Shown piece after piece: positions 54,201 to 64,000 of a stretch of 64,000 bases of DNA. The position numbers and the translations under genes are program-made. Each line of letters begins with the position of its first letter. Within the stretch, counting starts at the first letter, position 1. Under the pieces are notes generated by a model, which ran no database searches, had not been told where the DNA came from, and saw only the letters and a list, made by a program, of their open reading frames with translations. This DNA comes from Trogon surrucura (taxonomy: Eukaryota > Chordata > Aves > Trogoniformes > Trogonidae): NCBI GenBank assembly GCA_020746105.1, contig CM036620.1, positions 42,738,706-42,802,705 of the forward strand. Reading direction: 5' to 3'.

Positions 54201-57200
54201 AAAATTCATTGGGAAGCATATGAGGTACTACAAAATTTATAACATTACTCTTGGAACTCTTTCTCATTACTGCTAACCTTTTGGCAACTTTTCCTTTTTA
54301 TTTCTCTACTACACTGTTAGACTGCTCTTTATTGAGGAAAGAGGGTTGTGTGGGAGTGGTTTTGGTTTTGTTTTGAATAGATTTTTTGGCAGTAGAATGG
54401 AATCATTCTTAAAATTTCAGGTCTCCATATTAAAAAAAAAAAAACCAACAACTCCACAACTGTTTTTCAGCAGAAGTCAGTACCAAATACGAGGCAGCAT
54501 GCTTTTACCTCAGGTGATTAACACTAAGCCTTGTTTTGCAGCTAGGCTGGGATTCCTGGGATTTTTCCCTGTCAGTTGTTCTTTATCACTGTGTTAGGCA
54601 AGCCATTGATTACCTGTGTGTTTCAATTTCCATATTTTGGATAATACTCCATTATATAAGCAGACCAAACAAAAATATGTGTATATATATATATATATCT
54701 CTTGAATGCACATGAAACCTGGGTAAACAGGTTAGCAGATTTTTGCAAGGCTGTGTTGCACAAGAATAAGAAGGATTATTTTTTTTTTTATCAGCTGGAA
54801 GCATGAGAGTGATCTCTTGAGTTTTACCTCTGAAATGCGCATACATATTAAAAACAAACTGAAATTCTCAAGTAGGGGAATTGAATTGTGGGCATTGTAT
54901 ATAGGGGGAGGGAGAGCAAGGTAGGACAGGACCTCTGAAAGAAATATTCTTATGCAAGGATTAGTCTGCACTATGTGGACATAAAATTCCATGTTTAATG
55001 ACTTCTGATGGTAGCAATAGTTTAGATTTTTATGTGACTCAATCTTTCATGCCTTTCATAAAGAAATCTTGCTCTGTGTGGAGTTGTAAAATACTTTGTG
55101 GTAGGACTTTTTGGACAAAATTTGTAAAGAGGTACTGGTACGTGGGATCTTTTAACTAATGGAAACAAGTTCTTAATCCTAAGGAGAATTAAATAAAATG
55201 ACAGAAAAGGAAACTAAGGCAAGGAAAGTGGAGGAAGCAGTTTTCAAACTCTTTTTAGCTTGTGTAGTTCATGGCTAACTAGCAAGCATTAAGAAATCCT
55301 ACGAAGGAGATGTTCAGAATCTTGCTTGTTGGTTAGAGTTAGATAATGAAAAATGTTCAAGTAAAATAGCTCTAGCTATTCTTGCAGCAGTTCATTATTT
55401 AATTCTTTACTTGTCTTTTGAATGAGTGGCTTAAAAACGTGATTCAGCCTTGAGATGAGTGGAACAAGATAGAACAGATTTTGAGGTTGGTTGGGCAATG
55501 TGTTTATTCATTGAGATAGTAGCAAATAGATTAAAAAAGAGGACTGAGAAATAAAAAGGTTAGAGCTAATCTTTATTGTGGCTTAAAAGATCTTTAGCAG
55601 TCACACAGTTTGTTGCTAAATAAACAAGTATTTAGAATATCAACTTTATTGTACTGATAGTCTGTCTCAAATGCCAGTTATGAATTCTTTACTGTTCATC
55701 AAAATATGAGCAGAGTTTTGCTCCGGTCTAATAAGCTGGCTTTCTTTGTAGTCAGTAGGTAATTACATTTGCTAATTCCTGGTTCCCCTTCCAATATGAA
55801 AAACTTCACATCTACTAACTTACATAGTGTGGGTATTACAGGCTCTTTGAATGATCTACACTCTGCCAGTTTTGTATCTGTCTGTTGTTTAATGCTATTG
55901 TATCTCAATCTGCAGTTGGATACCAGGGTTCTTTGACAGGATAAGTAGTCCATTTGAAAATATTTACTGAAGAACTCTTGCCTTTTATGTTTTAAGTTTT
56001 GTAGTAGTTTGTCTAGCAGCAGATCGTTTACTAGTTTGCAGTGTCAAATATAGAACTCTTGAATCATTGGAGGAAATAGCTGTTAGATTTCTTAAATAAT
56101 AATAATAATAAAAAAAACCCCACAAAAAAACCTCACCCAAAACCTGTTGTTTTAATGTGATTAAAATATATGTTAGAACTCCTGGAAGTGCTCTGATTTA
56201 TAAATAAAATGAGGTAAGTCAAAAGGTAAGAACTCTCTGTAACTATCATAGTCTGTTTAGATCTAGTAAAAATAAAACAAGGTTATGTAAGTACAATATG
56301 GTATTTTTCTTAACTCACATACATCTGCAGAGTATATTTGACTGGAATGTTAAACAATTGTTTCTATATTTGTCTGCAGAATATTCAACGAAAAACAATG
56401 TAAGTATCAAAAAGAAAGTTGAAGCAATTACCCATTTTGTACTTGCAACTATTTTTAACTTCTGAAGTTCTGCTGGGAAAAGTTAAGGCTCCAGCATTTC
56501 CTAATGTGCAGTTTTAACTGGACTTCACGATTGTTATTTTTTTGAGAGTTTTTGCAGGGTGGGAAGTTCACCCTCATGAAACCTAGCTTGATACGTGACT
56601 AGCAGAGTGGGAGAAAAGTCACACGTGCCTTGTTGTTCGCTTGCAGTAGAGGACTGGAGAAGAGTTTTTTCACTTACTTGCTCCATTTTACTTTCCTCTA
56701 AGGTTCTGCAGTTAACTGCTGTCAGAAACAAGATATAATAGCCTTTGATCTGGCCAGGTGTGGTGGATCTTTTGTTCATAGATCACAGATGAACAGCTTG
56801 TATGACCAATTCCAAAGACTGATCCCAAATTCCTAACTATTTGCAATTTTACACTGTTCTTTTAAGTAGTTGGATGCTAAACAGTCTTGTGTAGTACCTT
56901 ATAGAACAATTTAGAACACATTCCTCAGTGTCTGTGAGAACTAGTAATTTATGTTAAAAAACCCTGAAAGATTAAACAAGACAATAAAGTCCCAGACTGT
57001 GATAAAGAACCCTAAAAACTATTTTAGTACACACAACGTCCACCAGCATGTATAAAACAAGATACTTTTTTTTTAAGAAAAAAAAAAAGGTAAGGATAGT
57101 CTTGTGTATCAAGTTAAGAAAAAACCCCAAGCCTTTACAATATCATTGCAATGTGACCACAGTAGATTAAACTAGAATTTGGTGGTACCATAGGTTACTC

Positions 57201-58366
57201 TTGCAAATCAAGTAGAAATTTTTCCATTACAGTTGGAAAAATGTTAACTGCCTAGGCAGTCGTGATAGCTCAGTTAAGTGCTTTACTTGAAGTCCAAATA
57301 CTGCTTTAAAAGAAACTTTGCAATTCGAAAGGAAAACCCATCATACTTTTTCTGTCTGTGAAAGCTTACGACTTTTTAAAAGGTCTTTTCTGGGTTTTAT
57401 TGAGCTGCTATTTTCGTTTATTCTGTGCCACACTTCAGAGTGTAGTAGTACTAGTTTCCCTCCCGGTAAAGCATTATCTTGTTGAATTAGTTATGGATTG
57501 CAAGCACGTAGTTCAACTTCAGGGTTTTTCAATGAATAATGCTATGAAGTTTGAGTGATTGAATACAATCTTGTAAGGCACCCTGCTAATTTAATTACAA
57601 TTGTATTTTTAGGCTCTAAACCAGGTGGTACTTTGGGACAAGATCCTGTTGAGAGGAGATAATCCAAGGCTGTTCTTAAAAGACATGAAGTCAAAATACT
57701 TCTTCTTTGATGATGGAAATGGTCTCAAGTAAGTAAATCCTATTATTTATTATTGTTGTTGTCATTATTATTCAGAGGGTCTTGATTTAATTGTGTACTT
57801 AACATTTTATATGTGTTTTTATTGGTGTGTTAATGTACCTGTATTCTGTCTGATTTTCTGTCTGTTGCGTCCTTGTAGTTTGATTGTTAGAACGTGATTG
57901 TTAGGTACAAGATACCCTGTTTCTTCTGTAGGCTAGAAGATGCACTGCTAATATGAGCAATAGGCTTCTGGGTTTCTGCTTCCAATATTCTTGTCTGTAT
58001 AAATTTGGTTCTGTGATGCACTCTAACACCAAAGGAGCTAGGTTACAGTAAAAAAACTAAACACGTCGTATCTGGAAAATAGGTAATAATTAATGAAGTA
58101 ATGACATAAAATTAAAACCTATTGTTTCTGGATCAGGAAAACAATTTAAATCCTAATTTATTTATTCTTAGTACTTATTAATTACATTGGTTAACTTGAG
58201 TGTTTGTGCTAATGGTCTTTGTTGCTTTTGCAGGGGAAACAGGAACATCACTTTGACTCTCTCCTGGAATGTTGTACCAAATGCTGGCATTCTACCTCTT
58301 GTAACAGGATCAGGACATGTGTCTGTACCTTTCCCAGATACCTATGAAACAACAAAAAGTTATTAA
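50611..58366 (+). CDS. SPCS3: SPCS3, signal peptidase complex subunit 3 (five exons)
   Basis: Exons 50611-50753, 53554-53627, 56323-56399, 57613-57728 and 58234-58366 join in phase to 180 codons plus TAA, the length of human SPCS3. Residues 11-32 ([20 protein letters not shown]) form the single membrane segment; the rest is the luminal domain with [60 protein letters not shown] and [20 protein letters not shown]. An N-glycosylation sequon NIT lies at residue 141, as in the mammalian protein. It is the conserved accessory subunit of the ER signal peptidase complex and supports cleavage of signal peptides. The start has A at -3 and matches the family start. Intron 2 is of the AT-AC minor type, the others GT-AG. 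Confidence 0.98.
52379..52490. repeat. AT-rich low-complexity tract
   Basis: Irregular ATAATA and TATAAATAATA runs within SPCS3 intron 1. The rest of introns 1, 3 and 4 shows no other element that I recognise. Confidence 0.85.
53554..53627 (+). CDS. SPCS3: SPCS3 exon 2
   Basis: 74 bases, residues 49-72 ([24 protein letters not shown]). Acceptor TGTCTTAG. It ends at GCAG|ATATCCTT, a minor-spliceosome donor in place of GT. Confidence 0.97.
53628..56322 (+). other. SPCS3: U12-type AT-AC intron 2 of SPCS3
   Basis: The intron starts ATATCCTTAA, matching the U12 donor consensus ATATCCTT, and ends CATAC, with TTCTTAAC at 56307-56314 as branch site about ten bases from the AC end, the spacing typical of U12 introns. 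No GT donor nearby would restore the conserved protein frame. Length 2,695 bases. Confidence 0.93.
54682..54698. repeat. (TA)n microsatellite
   Basis: Uninterrupted TA run within the U12 intron of SPCS3. Confidence 0.95.
56323..56399 (+). CDS. SPCS3: SPCS3 exon 3
   Basis: 77 bases, residues 74-98 after a split Asp codon: [25 protein letters not shown]. Donor AAT|GTAAGT. A CTGCAG at 56325-56330 just inside the exon could mislead gene finders into a GT-AG model. Confidence 0.97.
57613..57728 (+). CDS. SPCS3: SPCS3 exon 4
   Basis: 116 bases, residues 99-136: [38 protein letters not shown]. Acceptor TTTTTAG, donor CAA|GTAAGT. Confidence 0.98.
58234..58366 (+). CDS. SPCS3: SPCS3 exon 5 with stop
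   Basis: Residues 138-180, [20 protein letters not shown] to TYETTKSY, stop TAA at 58364-58366. Acceptor CTTTTGCAG. Confidence 0.98.
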
Positions 58367-58690
58367 ATTATGATACTGCATCCTAAGCAAGATATTTTTA
58401 TAGTTGTATATTGTGAATAAATTTTATTGCAGTTTCTTTTCACATCCCATGCGACCCTTCAGTGAAAGGTACTCAATTGCCTCAGGTCTAACAGCATAGG
58501 AAGATGAAATGAAAGTTCAGAGGGTTTTTTTTAATAAAACATTGAAGCTTGAACTTAAGGGAAAGGTAAACTGCAGAGTAATTGTTTTGGAGGGGCAAAC
58601 TGAGGAATTTTTTTTTTTTTTTCCTTCCTAGCCATCTGGGTATAGCTCTCATTTTCTTTTAAATAAACATTTTTAAACCAGAAGATAATC
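58367..58690 (+). promoter_or_regulatory. SPCS3: SPCS3 3' UTR with three polyadenylation signals
   Basis: AATAAA occurs at 58416-58421, 58533-58538 and 58662-58667, so alternative 3' ends of roughly 70, 190 and 320 bases past the stop are possible. Confidence 0.7.
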
Positions 58691-61600
58691 TCTTTGTGAT
58701 GGTTTATTCAAGGTGTTGTGCTGGTTATTTAATCTGTGCAGAACTCAAAATGCACTTTCTGGAGTCAATTTTTGTGAGTGCCTCAAGGAAATGGCTATTC
58801 TGTTTTACAGCGTCTTGGTAAATGCATGCTTAGCATGTTACAGTAGGGTAAGCTTGGTCCTTTTTAGGACTGCCAACAGCTACTCTGAGAAGTGACACTT
58901 CGTTATCTGTCAGCCAGCCTGTAGATCTTGTTTTGAGTGCCATTGATGTAGCCCACATACAATTCTGTATTATAAAATGTTTTAATAGTTCCTTGTAATG
59001 CAGCTAACTGAAAGAACAAAGAGAAATCTTTTCAGTGTATTAAGCATAAGTCAGTAAGAAAATTAAAAGCTTTAGGTAGAGAAAGACTGTCTACAAAGCA
59101 ACCACTTGATATTTATTGGGATCTGCTCAACAGGAAGAATGAACATACTTGGTCCAGAGGGGCCAGGGACAACTAATATTAGAGAGGCTTTTCATAGCAA
59201 GAAATGGGACAAATGTTTTCCAAAGCACTCTGGGAAAACATTTAAGAAACAGAGGATTTCCCCTGAAGGAATTAGACAGATTTACCAGCTTGAATATGGA
59301 AATGAGTCTACCTGCAAGTCTTCCTGATTTGCATCAGCTGGGAAAGGTAGAAGTTCCAGCCAGCACCTCTGCTGAAGTGGCTTCTCTGTAGCTGCACATC
59401 CTGCTCTTTATGTCCTTCACTCAGCTACAGCCACAAATGTTTCTCAAGGTTTGGAAGACAAAAAGAAAAAAACAGGGTATAGGGATTGCCTCTTGGCAAT
59501 AATGATGGTTTATGCTGACTGACTCATGTTTCTTGCTCACTGGATATCCAGAGAGGCTCTTCCTACTACCACCACCTTCCTGACATGTTTCTTAATGTGC
59601 ATGTACCTTTTCAAAGTATGGTAGAAGTTAAGTTCTTGCCAGATGTCTAATGCTCTAAATGTGATGGGGGATTTCAAAAAGATCAAAAGTAGTCTGAAAT
59701 TAAAACTGGGAGTTTTTAAATATTGCAAATCAAAAAATAGTAGGAAAAATTATGAGGATTGTAATGTGACAAACCTTTCAAAAGGAGATGCAGTAAATGG
59801 GAAGAGTCTCTCCCATTGCTGTGAGTTCACCTAAGAGCTGATGGATTTTGATAAGGCCAAGTTGGTTCTTTAAAAAAGGGATCTTTAATATCTGTGAATT
59901 ATCCCTAAGTAGCTTCTTTACATTCACCATATTGGTGTATCAGTCGAAGGGGTGTCGAAGTTCTTTGTCTTTTTGCAAACAAGTGTGTTTTTTAAGTGTG
60001 AAGACTAAAAAAAATCACTTTCACACAAGCATTTTAGGACAATTTTTTGTTAGTATCCAGCATATTTACATGAATTTCAGTACTCTGAACTTGTGCTATT
60101 TTCCACAGATAGCTTAATCGGCATGCTGAAATACATCCTCTTTTTTATTGTTCTTTGTTATCAAGTGTATATATTGCTCCAGAAACTTAACTGTTATAGA
60201 GAACTTAATACCATTACACAGAAGGAAAACAAAGATTTTTTTTTTAGAGATAATTGGGCAAGGCTGTAGTGGTTTTTCGTTAATTGCCAAGTGAGTAGCT
60301 GGTTTATTCATACCTTATATTCCTGAAATGGTTACTGAAACTTATTCCTTGTGGCTCGGCATTCAACCACTTCCCTCTTAGTCCTTTGGCACTACTCTTC
60401 CAATGAATATAAAGGTTGTGTGTGAGAAAGTTGCTTTAACTAGAAAGAAGCATCTGCTGTCAGAAAACAACAGAGATATATCTACCTTGTTTCCTCAAAA
60501 GATGGTATATTCCTCCCAGCAGAAAGTAGCAGAATTTTAAGACACTAAAGTTGCAGCTTCAAATGCGATGCTTGAAGCTTTTCTAGCCTTTCCCAGCAAA
60601 GAGAAATTATAATGTTTGAGGTAAGCCCTTTAGAGGGATGAAAAAGAAACTAAACGAGTTCCAGTTTCTGGAGAGAAGAACTTGGTTTTATGCTGAGGGA
60701 AAAGCCAGCATAGTGGGTGCTTAAATGTTGCTGTAAGAGCTTGCTCTTGGCTTTTTAGCCACTGAGAGGGACAAGATGCTCTCTGTTCTCGGTTCAGGGA
60801 GCAAGAAGGCAGATACCTCGGTTGGTCTCTTTAAAGTCTTTCAAAAAGTAGAGTACTGTTTTGTTGTGACAATTCTCAAACCATTTATGAAAAGAATGCT
60901 CTTAGGCAAAAAATGGCATTTGCTTCCTCTCAACTCTTCTGATACATCTTATAAAAAGAATTATTATTTCTGATTGTTCTTTTAGATGTGTTACTGACTA
61001 AATAATGACAGCTTATGTAGTGATGTATATAAGAGATGTATTCCCTAGCAACTGATTCACTTAATGGGAAAAGGCTTGAAACACCTGTAGGAAATGTGAA
61101 CTGAAAATGCTTCTGATGCATTGCAGATAGCAATTTGTCGAGGTTCTGGAGGTAGGAGTTCTTGTCTAAGGACCAAAATATATAAACTCATAGAATACCC
61201 AGGGTTTCCGTTTACTGTTGAGAGCACATGGCATAACACAGAAAGCCCTATGCAGGAAAGGAAAAGAAATTTTTAAAATCTGTGATTAAAGCTCTGCTCC
61301 TCTGTGCACACAGCCTTGCACTGAGCAAATAAATTACTTATAACTAGGGGCTGTTTATTGTTTTAGTAAGTTTCTTCCAAACAGTGAAATTAAAGCTAGC
61401 TATTATATTGCTTAACAGACAGATCCAAGCACAGTTCCTGAATTATGTTTGGATTACAAATGTTCAAAATGTTGTGCTTCTGTAAATTATTTCAAGAGAG
61501 GTTATGCAGAAACAGCTCTGTAAAATGAAAGTTATTTAAATTGAAAATTCAGGTATTGGAGGAGCAATCTTACTCCAAATTCGCATCAGAAAATATATGG

Positions 61601-64000
61601 AAAATAACTCTAAGTCTTCTGGTTTGGAAGGCTTCTTACTTTGGAAGAAAAATGAGATTTTCTCCAGTAAAAACAGTTTTTAAATGTTTTAAAACAACTT
61701 TAAAAAGTGTTTTTAAAGTTGTTCTTGCAAGCAAGCAAATGGACATATGTTCTTTTAGTATGAGGAGGTTTAAATAAGCCAACTACTGGATCTTTTTTCT
61801 GGTGCCCTCGACCACCTCCCTGAGACCACATTTTGTGAATCTGCACTTCAATGAGATGAGGCTCAGGTAAAGATAAAGTAGTCATTTCATTGTTAAAGTT
61901 TTTTTTCCCATTAATATTATGTCACAGTAATAATTCCTTTTATGCAAGTTAATTATTTATCCACTAATAGTTGTTCTTAATTAGTAATTCTTAATTCACT
62001 TTAGTGTTACACGGAAAGACAGTAAAATGAATTTTCTCTCTCTGTTTTCTCCAACAGAGTTGCATTTATGATTTCTTTTTCTAGACACTAATGGTCTAAT
62101 AATGAAATTCTGTCCTCTATTCATAAGCTATTGAGAAAACCAAACAAAAAGAACCCCTCTGAGTCAATATAGTTACACTATCCAGGCCTAGAAACTACTG
62201 ATTCAAAATTTAAAAATAAAAAAAAAAAGCCAAATATACCATTAAAAGAATATTTCAAAATTCAGATATAGTCAAAAAGAGGTACCTGGCCTCCTGACCC
62301 CTTTCCCTCCTCACTGCTAACGAGGCAAACCCAGGCCACCCGGCACCACCCTCTGCTTTCCAGCTGCATCCGCTTGTGCTCATCAGCAGTGCTCTGGTCT
62401 GTAAATTCTTCCTTTAAAATGATAAAACTGGCAGAAATGGATTTGAGAGAATATACGTATTTCCAGAGATCCATGACCGTGAACAAGCATTTTTGTAATT
62501 TGAAGACATTTCTAATGTAAGGAAGAATTTTTCCTGGTGAGGCTGGTGAAACACTGGAGTGGTGGTGGAGGCCCCATCCTGGGAGACATTCAAGGTCAGG
62601 CTTGATGGGGTTCTGGGGGACCCGATCTAGTTAAAGATGTCCCTGCTCACTGCAGGAGGGTTGGACTAGATGACCTTTAAAAGTCCTTTCCAAACCAACT
62701 CATTCTGTGGTTCTGTACACCCATAACTTTGTTAACGGCAGTTATCATGGATTTTGCAGCTGTAACCCCATGACTTTATTTGCAGAAAGATACTGGCATT
62801 CTCAAGCCGTACTGGAAGTGCTTTTGTAAATGACTATCTCAAAAATATGATCTGGCAGTAGCTAGAGTTGCCTGGGACGGTGTGTGATAAACCTACTGCA
62901 GACTTCCACCACCTGGCTGCACAGGTGGTTAAAGAGCAAAAGGGGTAACAGAGTACTCTGTTGGACTGCTAATTAGGAGCTTCCTTTGCAGAATCAGGCT
63001 TTGAGCTTCACACACAGGCTTTTGTTTCTGGTGATGCAACAAGGACAACAGGTATGGTGCTATTAATTCAGTTTACCTCCTTGCTGGGTGTTTAGTCTTG
63101 CCTTATCACGTTGTTTTGTTGCAAGTGCTGTGGTCATGGGAGCTTGTGCTGAGGTGAATGAGTTGGGTTTTGGTACACAGGAGAGGTTTCAGAGTGTAGT
63201 GACAGGAGAAAAAGAAGGGGTTTGGATGTGGCTACGGAAATGGGTGTTAAAGTGTAACGAATATTTGCCTTTAAAAATTACTTGTATTAGATGTTGTTAT
63301 CAGTGCCTGGCAAGGTAGGTAGGCAAAAAAGGTCTTGTTTTGAGTAAGGTAGTAATTGAAGATTAAGATAAAGCTAGTTTAGCTGTGATAGAGGAGTAAC
63401 AGCAATGAGGTTATGGCTGCTTAGATTATTTTTTTTTTTTTCTGTTCTAAGAGGTAATTTTCTTCCTGCTTTCTTTTTTCCCTCTCTCTTCCATTTCTGA
63501 AAGAAGAAGAGGGTCAGAGTTTCTTTTTCTTCCCTGCTCTTCCAACTGCTATCTTATTAAATGCTAGTTCATTTCATTTTTGCTTTAGTAATCAGCATAG
63601 TAAGAAACACAAAGGGGCATTGGTACCTGCAATCTAGATGCATGTGTTTTAACAGCCGGAGTCAGTAAATCACATTGTATTATTCTTTCTATGTACCTGG
63701 CTCTAGAAAAGTGAGAGCTGGGATACTCTGTGTTTTTTGACAGCAGAGTCTGTCCATTCACTCCCCATCATGAAGTGCAGAATAGGAAATTGGTGGTTCT
63801 TTTACAAAATACGGCTTGTAGGAGCACACTTTTAAAAGTACCTGAGGTCTAGGTCTTGAAATGTGTATTGCTTTACTGTACATGGGAATAAAAATTAAGT
63901 GTCACACCTGATGGGTGGGGGAAGTAGAACAGATTTTCATAAAGTAATTGTAATTGAATATTTAGTCTGAATCTTCCCTCTCATCCTTTCTAAGATTAAC
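58691..64000. other. Intergenic region downstream of SPCS3
   Basis: No gene seen; short open frames near 59,100-59,400 show no domain or splice support. In human the next gene on this side is VEGFC, far away, and none of it is visible here. Contains one CR1 3' end, listed separately. Confidence 0.6.
62525..62717 (+). mobile_element. CR1 LINE 3' end
   Basis: Plus orientation, 5'-truncated: GTGGTGGAGGCCCCATCCTG, AGACATTCAAGGTCAGGCTT, GAGGGTTGGACTAGATGACC, then the terminal CATTCTGTGGTTCTGTA (two 8-base tail units). Roughly 190 bases of the final non-coding part. Confidence 0.95.

Noticed and set aside
1-64000. CRISPR arrays, operons, rRNA genes or prokaryotic systems
   Set aside because: No regularly spaced repeats or dense coding; spliced vertebrate genes dominate.

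Overview
The window reads as vertebrate, and specifically avian, nuclear DNA: intron-rich genes, an AT-rich background, one CpG-island promoter, and an interspersed-repeat content made of CR1 retrotransposons plus one tRNA-Ile/CR1 SINE. Two genes are recognised with all coding exons mapped to the base: ASB5 on the minus strand (seven exons, 8972-37241, 329 codons) and SPCS3 on the plus strand (five exons, 50611-58366, 180 codons). Their order and orientation match the ASB5-SPCS3 neighbourhood of human 4q34 and chicken chromosome 4. The SINE resembles a family known from zebra finch, so a songbird or close relative is suggested; that is inference.

Layout. 1-2400 holds no clear gene (possibly the 3' UTR of a plus-strand neighbour). 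2415-8136 carries a minus-strand, multi-exon gene that I reconstruct from open frames, splice sites and matching phases but do not recognise; it lies tail-side of ASB5, where human has SPATA4. An old CR1 fragment and an unexplained plus-strand open frame sit in its introns. 8480-37241 is ASB5, including a 21-kb first intron with two nested CR1 elements and a SINE in intron 2. 37242-50100 is intergenic and contains a 1.1-kb CR1 copy. 50100-51260 is the CpG island of SPCS3, followed by its gene body to about 58690. 58690-64000 is intergenic with one short CR1 3' end.

ASB5 should act as a substrate receptor of a Cullin5-Elongin BC ubiquitin ligase, and SPCS3 is the luminal-facing accessory subunit of the ER signal peptidase. 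They are neighbours by ancient synteny, with no sign of a shared pathway. The most interesting points are the unrecognised gene, a minor-spliceosome (U12, AT-AC) intron in SPCS3, and the tRNA-Ile/CR1 chimeric SINE.
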